A DNA stretch of 64,000 bases. It comes from Clostridium ihumii AP5. Lineage in GTDB: Bacteria > Bacillota > Clostridia > Clostridiales > Clostridiaceae. Below are positions 44,687 to 52,311 of this stretch, in pieces. The position numbers were made by a program, and so were the translations under genes. The notes beneath the pieces are model-generated. The model had not been told where the DNA came from, made no database searches, and worked only from the letters and a program-made list of their open reading frames with translations. The first letter of the stretch is position 1. The number at the start of each line of letters is the position of its first letter. The stretch is from NCBI RefSeq assembly GCF_000612845.1, contig NZ_CCAT010000009.1, positions 35,147-99,146 on the forward strand. Direction: 5' to 3'.

Positions 44687-45055
44687 TTATTCTCTTCTGT
44701 AATCATAGATTTCATTTTTTACATTTAATTGTATTCCATTTATTTTTATAGTTTCATCATTAATCCATGATATATCTGCTTTTTCACAATGATACTGCAA
44801 ATATATATTTTTAGTTTTACCACTATTGTTGTTCTTTAACATCCCTAAAACAGCATAACCTGTTGTAGCTCCACCATCATTTAAGTAAGCAATCAAAGTA
44901 TATTTTCCGTTTGGAGAAGTTGATTCCGTAATATATTGTTGTCCATTTATTCTTTGTATATCGTAAAATGCCCAATAGACACCATATGATATCTCACCGG
45001 CAATAATTGCACTACTTAAAAATATGGTTATTATACTTTTTTTCATTTTCTTCAC
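44687..45055 (-). CDS. DUF5412-like protein
   Basis: 122 aa with one N-terminal membrane segment (residues 8-28) and an extracellular beta domain: TSPNGKYTLIAYLNDGGATT, then GYAVLGMLK, KNIYLQYHCEKADISWIND and IKINGIQLNVKN..YDYR. This is the DUF5412 pattern. Function unknown. A second copy of the 155-bp repeat lies 40 bp upstream of the start. Confidence 0.8.
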   Translation of the reverse strand: MKKMKKSIITIFLSSAIIAGEISYGVYWAFYDIQRINGQQYITESTSPNGKYTLIAYLNDGGATTGYAVLGMLKNNNSGKTKNIYLQYHCEKADISWINDETIKINGIQLNVKNEIYDYRRE

Positions 45056-45093
45056 ATATATCCTCCAATTCTTTTATAAAAAATCCTACTGCC

Positions 45094-45255
45094 AAATTGG
45101 AATTTAACAAGAAGTGAAGAGGTAAGAGTGAAGAGTGAAAAGTTAATGAATAAATTCAGCAAAGCTGAATTTGAATATATTTTTAAAAAATCCTTTAGGA
45201 TTTCCACCTTAACTCTTCACTTTTATCTCTTACTTTTTAACTCATATACAAATTA
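45094..45255. repeat. 155-bp intergenic repeat (copy 2)
   Basis: Almost identical to 32492-32646, with a 7-bp longer GTGAAGA tract at the left. Located about 40 bp upstream of the DUF5412 gene, like copy 1 is upstream of the small membrane gene. Confidence 0.8.
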
Positions 45256-45358
45256 CTATTTGTTGAATTATTTCACATTGTTCATATGTCACCTTTTACT
45301 CATAATGCAATTTTATATTTAATTTTAAATTACTTAATAAATTGAAATTTATCTATTA

Positions 45359-46240
45359 TTACTTTGTTCCAAATGAAATAAACATTGGTGGAACAGTTAA
45401 TGCCATTAAGTTCTCACCCATATCTCTAACATAATCATTGATTTCTTTTTCACATCTATATTGATAATGAGCTTCTTCCTCTGTAAGCCCTCTGTTACAG
45501 AGAGATTTTACAAACTCACTCTCATCACCTATTTCATGTCCCCAGCCATCAGCATAAAAAGTTTCTAACTGTTTTTTATATTCGTCCTTATTTCCATAAG
45601 GATTGATAAACCTTGCACAATCATTTAATCTCATGGAAACATTTTTCAGTCCAAGTTTTTGCATCATAGCAGGTAATTTCGTACCTATACATTTGTCACT
45701 TCCATAAACTTCTTTTTCATTTTTCCACAATTTAGACAATAATCCTAGATTACATTTTCCATCAACATCCAACCCATCTATATACATTGCTGCATTACAT
45801 ACATTCCAATTATTATCTATACAAATAATGAGTCCTCCATCAATAGTGACATCTATCATTTTCTTAATCATTTTTTCTGGTTCAGGTAGATGCATTAAAA
45901 ATGCTTGACAAATAACTACATCATATTTTCCATTAATATCCTCATTAACTAAATCACAATTACTAAAATTAGTTTCATAATCAGCTTCCTTAAATATCTG
46001 CTTTGCCTCTTTAAGTAAAGTATCTGCATTATCAAATCCAGTATAGGTACTTCCAGTAGGTAAAATTGGCATTAATATGCTTCCCAAATATCCAAGACCA
46101 CAAGCAAAATCTGCAACTCTGACAGGCTTGTCTATATGCCAAACTTTTTCTACTAAGAACTCTATATAATCAAGGTTAATCCATCTCTTTCTTGACTCTC
46201 TTAAATATTCTAAATGGGTGTTCCAATCAGTTCCAGACAT
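45359..46240 (-). CDS. Class I SAM-dependent methyltransferase
   Basis: 293 aa from the ATG at 46240 (GGAGGGAT upstream); the frame is open 24 codons further. Motif I VRVADFACGLGYLGSILMPI (E/DxGxGxG pattern) and TGFDNADTLLKEA bind SAM; CQAFLMHLPEPEKM is motif IV. Long C-terminal part (about 140-293) likely binds substrate. Such enzymes methylate small molecules. Stand-alone. Confidence 0.85.
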   Translation of the reverse strand: MSGTDWNTHLEYLRESRKRWINLDYIEFLVEKVWHIDKPVRVADFACGLGYLGSILMPILPTGSTYTGFDNADTLLKEAKQIFKEADYETNFSNCDLVNEDINGKYDVVICQAFLMHLPEPEKMIKKMIDVTIDGGLIICIDNNWNVCNAAMYIDGLDVDGKCNLGLLSKLWKNEKEVYGSDKCIGTKLPAMMQKLGLKNVSMRLNDCARFINPYGNKDEYKKQLETFYADGWGHEIGDESEFVKSLCNRGLTEEEAHYQYRCEKEINDYVRDMGENLMALTVPPMFISFGTK

Positions 46241-46458
46241 TTTTATCCCTCCATTGCAAATTTTAATTTGTTTAAGAATTAAATATTCCTTCATCAATTT
46301 TTCTATAATCATATAACAATATTTACATATAACAATTTTATTTGTCTGAATATTGCAATATTAAAACCTATTATTTTATATTTAATTTTAAATTACTTGA
46401 TAAATTGGATTTTATACATTTCAAATTATTTTCAAACTGGATGTAATAAAAGTCAAAA

Positions 46459-46806
46459 CTAATCCAAAAATTTACCCTTATAAAAATTTTCATTTCCAAG
46501 TTTCTTTGCTGTCAATCTAAATATAACACAACCATCTGGACATACAATATCCTTGCTATATTTGCTATTTCCACCTATGTTTTCTAAATCTCCACCACTT
46601 CTGATAGCCTCCATGATTGGAAACATAATCATCATGACCTTTGAACAAATACCTTGTCCATTCATATTTACAGGACAACCATATGTGCATGTATATTTAT
46701 CGCCTACTTCCTCTCCGTTTCGGCAATAGTTCTCTGTATGGTCACTACGAAGAAACCCCGTTACCTCAATTTCAAATTCATACTCCTCATCATACCATTT
46801 TTTCAT
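46459..46806 (-). CDS. TIGR04076-family protein
   Basis: 115 aa. CPVNMNGQGICSKVMMIMFP-IMEAIRSGGDLENIGG and a late CPDGCVIFRLTA are the diagnostic segments of the TIGR04076 family. Several cysteines (residues 28, 40, 44, 54, 89, 93) may bind metal. Function unknown. P element about 75 bp upstream. Confidence 0.8.
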   Translation of the reverse strand: MKKWYDEEYEFEIEVTGFLRSDHTENYCRNGEEVGDKYTCTYGCPVNMNGQGICSKVMMIMFPIMEAIRSGGDLENIGGNSKYSKDIVCPDGCVIFRLTAKKLGNENFYKGKFLD

Positions 46807-46880
46807 AATTAATCTCCAATCTCCTATTTATCTTTATTTATCATACAAATAATTTTGATTAATATACTTTGTTTATTACG

Positions 46881-46925
46881 AATTAATTATAACATATTTT
46901 GTAAGTAACTTATTCTTTAATTCCT
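46881..46925 (-). promoter_or_regulatory. P element before the 46459 gene
   Basis: Minus strand: AAAGAATAAGTTACTTACAA, then AATATGTTATAATTAATTCG. Perfect extended -10; boxA-like block diverged. Confidence 0.6.
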
Positions 46926-46983
46926 TTTTTTAATGTATATATTATTTAAACAGTTATCACTTAAGAATAGGTACGTATTTAAA

Positions 46984-47442
46984 TCCGCCAAGACTAAAGT
47001 CTCAGCTACGAAGACAAATAAATATGATCACCCACCCTTTGTAGATGAGAATTTATTCTTACTTAATATCTTTTGTATATCTTACTTCTTATTTTTCATA
47101 CACACCATAATCCGCCAAGGTTAAAACCTCAGCTACAGTGTATAGATTAAATATGAAACATCATATTTTATAATTTTCAATCTTCAATTTTCAACTTTCA
47201 ATTAATAAAGTAGGCGAGGTTTCAACCTTGTAAAGAATTATTTTGATATATTATTTTATGAAATGTATTCCAATATCCAAAGCCACTAAAACTGAAGTCT
47301 CAGCTAAGAGGATAATTAAATAAGATCACCCAACCTTTGTAGACGAGAATTCATTCTTGTATAACGTTGTCTTTTATATATACTATTTATTCTTTTATAT
47401 CCACATAATAGTCCGCCAAGATTGAAGTCTTAGCTACAAAGG
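46984..47442. repeat. Array of A/B hairpin repeats, cluster 2
   Basis: Seven alternating units: A at 46984, B at 47035, A at 47111, B at 47211, A at 47283, B at 47335, A at 47413. Stem variants include GACT/AGTC, GGTT/AACC and GAAT/ATTC. Connecting segments share AATCCGCCAAG and GATCACCCA pieces with cluster 1. Non-coding. Confidence 0.8.
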
Positions 47443-47458
47443 AAACATAATAGAAATA

Positions 47459-47476
47459 GGGGGAATTTCTTCCCCC
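47459..47476 (-). terminator. Terminator-like hairpin after the CGGC gene
   Basis: Perfect stem GGGGGAA/TTCCCCC with a 4-nt loop, the strongest GC hairpin in the area, about 40 bp after the stop at 47515. T run on the minus strand is poor. Confidence 0.6.
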
Positions 47477-47514
47477 TTAGTATGTTGATATGTTGAAAAT
47501 GTTTATATTTGATT

Positions 47515-47853
47515 TTAGTGTGTTCCTCTTATAACTTTTATTCCTTTTTCTTCTAGCATAGAAGCAATTTCAGTAATTGTTTTGCATTCTTCACCTGCAC
47601 CATTTTGAGTGCAAACTCCAACATGCACTACTTCTACTCCTTCTTTTCTTAGACGTTCAATCTTTTCAATCATTCCATCATCTTTAGATGGTTCTTTACC
47701 ACATCCATTACAACGCATGTATGCTGCTAATTCTATTTCTTCATCTTTATACATTTCAAAATGTTTTTGTTTTAAGTTAAAAGCTTTAAAACAAGCTGCT
47801 CCTGTGCATACTTCATTAGCTTTTAGACAATTTAACATTGCTATCTTTTTCAT
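47515..47853 (-). CDS. CGGC-domain protein
   Basis: 112 aa, ten cysteines. CTGAACFKAF (16-25), YMRCNGCGKEPS (the CGGC-like cluster, about 45-56) and VHVGVCTQNGAGEECKTI mark the CGGC family, thought to bind metal or an Fe-S cluster. Small cytoplasmic protein of unknown function. Followed by a GC hairpin. Left boundary of the cassette-like region. Confidence 0.82.
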   Translation of the reverse strand: MKKIAMLNCLKANEVCTGAACFKAFNLKQKHFEMYKDEEIELAAYMRCNGCGKEPSKDDGMIEKIERLRKEGVEVVHVGVCTQNGAGEECKTITEIASMLEEKGIKVIRGTH

Positions 47854-47878
47854 TTTTTTATACCCCTTACAAATATAT

Positions 47879-48238
47879 TATAGGATCCCAAATTAAAAGT
47901 AATCTTTTTATCAAATGACACTACTAATGTTATAGTTTATTCTATTATCATGCTTGGAACCAATTAACAATTAACAGTTAACGATTAACAATGATGGTTA
48001 ATATTATTCACTTCGTTCTTAATATTTATGAATAAAATTCCATAAAAACTATGTTTTATATTGTTTTCAAACTAATTTGCTTAACAAATTATCATAAAAA
48101 TTGTCAAATAAACTAAGACTTCAGTTTTATCATTAATTGTCAATTGTCCATCGTTAATTGTTAATTTTATACAACACTTTAAATTGCTCTTTATCAACTT
48201 AAATAATAGTAATTGCATTTTCCAACTTAGATTCCTAT
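47879..48238. mobile_element. TA-flanked inverted-repeat element, about 360 bp (copy 2, degraded)
   Basis: Left end TATAGGATCCCAA, right end the inverse of CATAGGAATCTAAG. Interior shares with 13278-13652, in order, a TTTATTCT.ATATCATG region, GGTTAATATTA, TTCTTAATATTT, AAAACTA and AATTTGCTTA blocks. A series of TTAACAATTAACAGTTAACG at about 47963 pairs with TAATTGTCAATTGT at about 48131. Sits directly 3' of the binding-protein gene. Confidence 0.6.
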
Positions 48239-48253
48239 GTTTAAAATCCTATT

Positions 48254-49315
48254 TTACTTTTTATATAATTCTGGATAAAGTGCTTCACCAATTGCATTTA
48301 ATCCATCAATTGTACGAATTCCACTAGTGTATACTTCACTTAATCTAATTGGAAATACTTTTTTATTTTTTACTGCATTTAAACTTCCATAAACGGGATT
48401 GTCCATTATTTCAGCTAAAGCTTTGCTTCCTGCTCCTTCTCCATAGCCTTCCATATGTACTGTAAATATCACATCTGGATTTAATGTTACAAGGTCTTCG
48501 GCACTTATTTTAGGACCTGTTTCCATAAGCTCACCGCCCATTTTTGTTACCATATCTCCAGCTAAGTTGTTTTTATCGTATATACGTATATTATCTTTTT
48601 CTGAGCTAAGCACAATTACTTTTTGTTTTTCTTTACCGTCTGTAGCTTTTGTAACTTTTTCTACAGTTTTTTTCATATCATCAATTAAAGCTTTTGCTTT
48701 GTCTTCTACATCGAATATTTTTCCTACTGTCATAATATCTTCATATTCATTTTCTACTGTTCTTTTTTCACTTATGTCATTTGAGTTTAATGCCATATAT
48801 GTATTTACATTATTTTCATGCCAATAATCTACATCGCCTAATGACTTATCAGAAAAAGTTGATTTCCAAGCTAAAATAAAATCTGGTTTTAGCATAACTG
48901 CCTTTTCTTTAGTCATTGCAACATTTGTATCTGTAAAATCATTAAATTCTTTATCTTTAATCTTTTTATATGCTTCCTTTAATGAAGGTGCTATATCTTC
49001 CTCTTTTACCCCAATAGTTGAAACGATTCTATCTTCAAGTCCCAATGCAAGCATTGTTTCTGCTGAATTTTGCCATGCTGTAATAACTCTTTCTGGCGCT
49101 TTTTCAAATGTTTCTTCAACTGGCTCTTTTGCATAGTTAAAAGTGCTAATCTTTAATGGATAGTTTTGAGACTTTTTATCTCCTTTTTTCGTTTCAGATG
49201 CTGATACTGTTTTTGATGTATCACTATTTTCTTTTGTTTTGTTATTACCTTGTGAGCATGCTGTAGTTAAGCACATTACACCTATTAATAATAACGCTAA
49301 TGTTTTTCTCTTCAT
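48254..49315 (-). CDS. ABC transporter substrate-binding lipoprotein (cobalamin/iron-complex type)
   Basis: 353 aa. Lipobox LTTAC with Cys20, then a Ser/Lys-rich linker and a two-lobed binding domain joined by a long helix (class III, as in BtuF and FhuD). NPDVIFTVHMEGYGEGAGSK and the AVKNKKVFPI end are typical. A cobalamin riboswitch and a terminator precede it, so its ligand is likely vitamin B12 or a corrinoid. No permease or ATPase gene follows; a TA-flanked element lies directly after its stop instead. Confidence 0.9.
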   Translation of the reverse strand: MKRKTLALLLIGVMCLTTACSQGNNKTKENSDTSKTVSASETKKGDKKSQNYPLKISTFNYAKEPVEETFEKAPERVITAWQNSAETMLALGLEDRIVSTIGVKEEDIAPSLKEAYKKIKDKEFNDFTDTNVAMTKEKAVMLKPDFILAWKSTFSDKSLGDVDYWHENNVNTYMALNSNDISEKRTVENEYEDIMTVGKIFDVEDKAKALIDDMKKTVEKVTKATDGKEKQKVIVLSSEKDNIRIYDKNNLAGDMVTKMGGELMETGPKISAEDLVTLNPDVIFTVHMEGYGEGAGSKALAEIMDNPVYGSLNAVKNKKVFPIRLSEVYTSGIRTIDGLNAIGEALYPELYKK

Positions 49316-49388
49316 CTCTTTTCCCCTTTTTTTATACTATATCACCGCAGATATTGTTTACAAATTTAAATTTATACACAATAAAAGA

Positions 49389-49413
49389 AGTGCCTGCAAT
49401 AGCCGCAGACACT
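49389..49413 (-). terminator. Riboswitch-linked terminator
   Basis: Stem AGTGTCTGC/GCAGGCACT (one T-G pair), loop GGCTATT, then TCTTTTATT on the minus strand. Placed between the cobalamin aptamer and the binding-protein gene, about 75 bp before the start. Confidence 0.75.
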
Positions 49414-49596
49414 CTAAATTTCAATAATAAACACATTAATTTTAAGCTTATTAATTACGAACTTAATTTCATAAAATGATAATTCTAACTTTACATATTA
49501 TTCTTTATTCATTCTTTTGAATGATTTCTTCATAAGTTAACTATAATAATTTTGCTTTATATTAAGTGGTTACTTTCTGCGGAAGATACCAACAAT

Positions 49597-49760
49597 AAAT
49601 ACTGAGCAGGTTTCCTGACTTAAAGTTCATTGTAGAATCATGCCTTCTCACAATAATTGCAATGACTATTTTATGAATCTACCAACCTCTTACAGTGACC
49701 GGATCGTTTAGGACTTTCACCTAATTCCCTATTACCTTATTAAGATAAGCACTCAATATT
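49597..49760 (-). promoter_or_regulatory. Cobalamin riboswitch
   Basis: On the minus strand the conserved blocks appear in order: AGGGAATTAGGTGAAAGTCC, GATCCGGTCACTGTAA, then AGTCAGGAAACCTGCT (B12 box). AAATATTGAG at the 5' end and CTCAGTATTT at the 3' end form P1. With the downstream terminator it should shut off the solute-binding protein when cobalamin is abundant. Confidence 0.93.
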
Positions 49761-49822
49761 TCCTTATAAAGATATCATTCCAAGAAAAATTTGTCAATTA
49801 TAACAAAATGGAATGTATTACG

Positions 49823-50638
49823 CTAAAATAATATGCTTTTTTCACTTGACTTTTTTTGTTTATAATCTTTAACAATATTTATTAACATGATTATTGTTAC
49901 TATAAATCCTAACCCAAGATATAAATACGCAAGCTTCGGAGTAACCTCCATAAGCATTGGAACTAATGTTGATCCAAGTATATTATATAAAAAATGCCCC
50001 AATATATTTGACCATATAGAACCAGTCCACATATAAATTACGCCCAATACTATTCCTAATAGAGATGCATATATAGCTTGTAGAATGTTTCCATGGAATA
50101 TACCAAATAGTATACCTTGTATCAATAATGCCAAAACAACATTCATATTACTTTTTAATTCATTAAATATTATGCCTCTAAAAAATATTTCCTCAAATAC
50201 TGGTGCTATTACTAAAATCACCAACATTGAAAAAATAGATGTTCTTGCATTAACTATGCCTTCGGATACACTTTTATAGCTCTCGAATTTATCTCCGAAT
50301 ATATGGACAAAAGCTAACGTAAAGAAATTCAATGCTAATATTAGAAGAATACTTTTTAAAAGCTCATTCTTGTTTAGTTTTTTAAATCTACATCTTTGCC
50401 ATAAATTCTTTTCTTTTCCTCTTAGTATTAATGCAAATATTAAAAGTGTTAATATTGCACCTCCACCTGAAAGTATATATTGATTTTCCATTATAATTTC
50501 AGCAAGCTTTGCTTCTTCCATCCCCATATGCGTTACAGTATACGAAATTGAAAATATCATAGAAAATATAAATTGAGCTGCAAAATATATGAGTATAAAC
50601 CCAATTATTTTTCCTACCATTGCTAATTTTTTCTTCAT
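49823..50638 (-). CDS. CPBP-family intramembrane metalloprotease
   Basis: 271 aa, seven or eight membrane helices. EEIFFRGIIFNEL (about residues 147-159) is the EExxxR motif, FGIFHGN and ILGHFLYNILG supply the later His residues, so the CAAX/bacteriocin-processing active site is complete. Such enzymes act in prenyl-protein processing or bacteriocin self-immunity. AAGGGGGAAA before the ATG. Stand-alone; divergent from the plus-strand ORF at 50826. Confidence 0.9.
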   Translation of the reverse strand: MKKKLAMVGKIIGFILIYFAAQFIFSMIFSISYTVTHMGMEEAKLAEIIMENQYILSGGGAILTLLIFALILRGKEKNLWQRCRFKKLNKNELLKSILLILALNFFTLAFVHIFGDKFESYKSVSEGIVNARTSIFSMLVILVIAPVFEEIFFRGIIFNELKSNMNVVLALLIQGILFGIFHGNILQAIYASLLGIVLGVIYMWTGSIWSNILGHFLYNILGSTLVPMLMEVTPKLAYLYLGLGFIVTIIMLINIVKDYKQKKSSEKSILF

Positions 50639-50825
50639 TAAATTTTTCCCCCTTAGATAATACTAATTATTTTACCTTTATTACCATTTATTTTTTAATT
50701 TTATATATTTAAACTTAAAATTAATTTCCAATTGTAAACTTTCTTTAAATTCTCACTTTTTATTTGTTGTTTTCTCAGTTTTTTACCTATATAAAGATTG
50801 GAGTACTTTATTTGGAGGTTTTATT

Positions 50826-51173
50826 ATGTTTTTTAATCTAAATGTTAATACTATTTTTTATAAGAATTTAAGTGGCTTTTCTTACTCAAATTATATTCGT
50901 AAATTTTCATATGGCATAAGTTTTATTTCATACAAATTGGATTTTAATTCATTGAGTATAGAATTTAAATCCAACGACATAGTTTTTTTATCCAACAGTA
51001 AGGATTTTTTTACATGTACTATTGGAGTAAACTCCTTAGCTAAATATATATTTAATATATTATTAAATAAAATAACTTCGTTATTTTATTATTTATATAA
51101 ATCTAAAGATTTATATATTAATTCTATAAATAGAATTAATAATAACAAAAACATTATAGTTATTATAGTTTAG
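50826..51173 (+). CDS. Plus-strand small ORF with embedded palindromes
   Basis: 115 codons from an ATG 7 nt after GGAGG. TTGTTG at 50765 and TATATA at 50788 could be a promoter. The product has no recognised domain or signal; it is hydrophobic and aromatic with a long Ile/Asn-rich tail. It is the only convincing plus-strand frame in the window. At least six tight hairpins overlap it (see 50937-51163), so it may equally be a structured transcript that happens to be open. Not similar to any family I know. Confidence 0.5.
   Translation: MFFNLNVNTIFYKNLSGFSYSNYIRKFSYGISFISYKLDFNSLSIEFKSNDIVFLSNSKDFFTCTIGVNSLAKYIFNILLNKITSLFYYLYKSKDLYINSINRINNNKNIIVIIV
50937..51163 (+). repeat. Run of consecutive palindromes
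   Basis: In order: 50937-50974 (14-bp stem, one mismatch), 51024-51035 (GGAGTAAACTCC), 51049-51068 (perfect 20-bp TATTTAATATATATTAAATA), 51065-51089 (11-bp stem AATAAAATAAC, loop TTC), 51094-51115 (9-bp stem, loop TAAA), 51116-51139 (11-bp stem, loop AA), 51140-51163 (6-bp stem). The last four are adjacent with no spacer, and all differ in sequence. Confidence 0.75.
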
Positions 51174-51252
51174 ATACGGATTAAAATCATACTTACTTAA
51201 GGAATTAAATCCCTATAGCATTGCAAATTCAAATTCAAAATAATATCTTGTA

Positions 51253-51885
51253 ATAACGTTTTGCAAGGTTGAAACCTCGCCTACAATTTTTAATTGAAAG
51301 TTGAAAATGTAAAATTATAAAATACACTATTTCATGGTTAATTAATTCATTGCAATTAGCGGTCTTTTATTTGGATAAATACTTAAAAATAATATCTCCC
51401 AATAACGTTTTGCAAGAATGAATTCTCGCCTACAAATGTAGTAATGACATTTAAGAATAGAAGTACATAAAAACTATAACACCTTTGTAGCTGAGGTTTT
51501 AACCTTGGCGGTAATGTATCCTTGCTAGATTTCATTGTTTCAAATTTTAAAATATATTAATCAACAAGAGGGACGGACCTATTATAGGCTAATTACTTAT
51601 TTATAGTAAACTTCCTTTTTAAATAACATATTTACATAAACAAGCAAAGTCAGTCCCAAATAGATTATAAATTAAGTTGAAGTAGTGAAATTTGGAAATT
51701 AACGTTTTGCAAGAATTAATTCTCGCCTACAAATGTAGTAATAACAAAAATAGAAGTACATAAAAATATAACACCTTCGTAGCTGAGGTTTTAACCTTGG
51801 CGGTCTTTGATTTGGATATAAATACTTAAAAATAATATCTTCTAATAATGTTTTGCAAGAATTAATTCTCGCCTACAAATGTAGT
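51253..51885. repeat. Array of A/B hairpin repeats, cluster 3 (inverted)
   Basis: Same units as clusters 1, 2 and 4 but in the opposite orientation: B at 51253, 51402, 51703 and 51847, A at 51485 and 51773. B stems are GGTT/AACC at the first and GAAT/ATTC or with AATTAATT at the others. Followed by CTATTATAGG-like and TIR-element sequences. Non-coding. Confidence 0.8.
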
Positions 51886-51967
51886 AATGACATTTAAGAA
51901 TAGAATTACATATCGACTAATTTTTATATGATGTTTAAATAATTGTATTTTTCAGCTTGGAACCCTA

Positions 51968-52311
51968 TATAGGGTTCCAGTTCGAATTCAAAATAACAAA
52001 TTTATCAATTGAAGAGCTTTTTTCTTTCATCAAGGAACAGGAATTATTTAAATTAGTATTTCTTTTAAAATTGATTTAGAAAATCTTATTATTTTGTGTT
52101 TTATTTCCAAGACCTGAACCCAAGGACGGGTTCAGCGACTGCCTAGACAGGACGTCGATTCAGCCGTTTAGTCTTGGAAATAAAATGGCAAATTTATTAG
52201 AGTTTCTTTGAAATTTTTATGAATAACGTTTTAAATAATTACTGTTTCCTTTACTAACATTATTCTCATTTAATATTTAAATAATTGTATTTTTCAGCTT
52301 GTATTCCTATA
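51968..52311. mobile_element. TA-flanked inverted-repeat element, about 344 bp, carrying a GC-rich structure
   Basis: Left TATAGGGTTCCAGTTC, right the inverse of TATAGGAATACAAGCT. Its left end meets a previous element's right end in the palindrome GGAACCCTATATAGGGTTCC (51959-51978), which shares one TA. The right end lies at the very stop codon of the histidine phosphatase gene (52312). The region 51985-52095 resembles 56095-56197. Contains the structured segment 52099-52185. Confidence 0.7.
52099..52185. ncRNA. GC-rich three-way-junction-like RNA candidate
   Basis: Outer stem P1: perfect 15-bp (52099-52113 with 52171-52185). Inside: P2 CTGAACCC/GGGTTCAG (52114-52121, 52128-52135), 8 bp with a 6-nt loop, and P3 CGAC..CCT/AGG..GTCG (52136-52157) with an internal loop. 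TTCAG at 52159-52163 could replace P2 pairing, a possible switch. This is about half GC in DNA that is otherwise about 20-25 percent. No known family recognised. Confidence 0.6.

Noticed and set aside
7505..47853. Classical chromosomal integron
   Set aside because: Gene content and layout are suggestive, but no tyrosine recombinase gene is present and the repeated modules lack the RYYYAAC/GTTRRRY core sites of attC.
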